From JBFFSQ01 sp041572275 (GTDB lineage Bacteria; Pseudomonadota; Gammaproteobacteria; SZUA-229): a stretch of 5,247 nucleotides of DNA. Positions 5,159 to 5,247 of the stretch are shown piece by piece (the first letter of the stretch is position 1; the number at the start of each line of letters is the position of its first letter). The DNA lies in NCBI GenBank assembly GCA_041572275.1, contig JBFFSQ010000206.1:1-5247 (forward strand), given 5' to 3'. The notes beneath the pieces are model-generated. The model saw nothing but the letters and a program-made list of their open reading frames with translations. It was not told the DNA's origin and made no database searches. The position numbers and the translations under genes are program-made.

Positions 5159-5247
5159 TATTAATTACCGATACGATTAGGCTTTTATCGATACACCATT
5201 CCACATTAGCTACCACTCCAAACAACTTCACCCGTCATCTCGAGCCA
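5159..5247. other. Leader upstream of folP; end of any upstream gene not assignable
   Basis: These 89 bases contain no recognisable gene. In related genomes ftsH often precedes folP, so the 3' end of such a gene could lie here or just outside. Two minus-strand frames are open from the edge for a few codons (stops at 5208-5206 and 5230-5228), but neither tail can be recognised. CGATAC occurs twice, 21 bases apart (5169-5174 and 5190-5195). No clear promoter or terminator is seen. Confidence 0.4.

Noticed and set aside
5206..5247. Possible 3' end of an upstream gene such as ftsH
   Set aside because: Two short frames are open from the edge, but neither tail is recognisable, and FtsH C-termini vary too much to decide from a few residues.
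1..5247. A new defence, mobile or biosynthetic system
   Set aside because: All coding space is taken by well-known housekeeping genes with intact motifs, and no unexplained gene remains.

Overview
The window is a chromosomal housekeeping segment. Every gene recognised lies on the minus strand, so transcription runs from high to low coordinates. Protein sequences and gene order point to a gammaproteobacterium. The order folP - glmM - tpiA - secG - tRNA-Leu(GAG), followed by the start of a nuoABC operon, is of the type found in several gammaproteobacterial lineages. Base composition is moderate in the genes and AT-rich between them. The genus cannot be named from this sequence.

Reading in the direction of transcription: positions 5247-5159 are a short leader with no assignable gene. 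folP (5158-4337, dihydropteroate synthase) is followed by a 144-base gap with a possible promoter, then glmM (4192-2846, phosphoglucosamine mutase). Between glmM and tpiA lies an unusual element, two facing arrays of five degenerate heptamers (2731-2834). tpiA (2663-1911, triosephosphate isomerase) is tightly followed by secG (1900-1541, Sec translocon subunit) and then, 35 bases later, by tRNA-Leu(GAG) (1505-1421). A strong intrinsic terminator (1408-1369) closes this unit. A gene-free, AT-rich stretch of 344 bases (1368-1025) carries several perfect inverted repeats and a candidate promoter. It leads into nuoA (1024-665), nuoB (674-198, overlapping nuoA by 10 bases) and the first 60 codons of nuoC (180 to beyond position 1), which encode subunits of respiratory complex I.

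The genes serve core functions: folate synthesis (folP), the glucosamine-1-phosphate step of peptidoglycan and lipopolysaccharide precursor synthesis (glmM), central carbon metabolism (tpiA), protein export (secG), translation (tRNA-Leu) and NADH oxidation at the inner membrane (nuo). All complete proteins have normal family length once starts are corrected and keep their catalytic or metal-binding residues. No mobile element, CRISPR array, toxin-antitoxin pair or defence gene is visible. I found no new gene system. The parts worth a second look are non-coding: the facing heptamer arrays between glmM and tpiA, and the palindrome-rich region upstream of nuoA.
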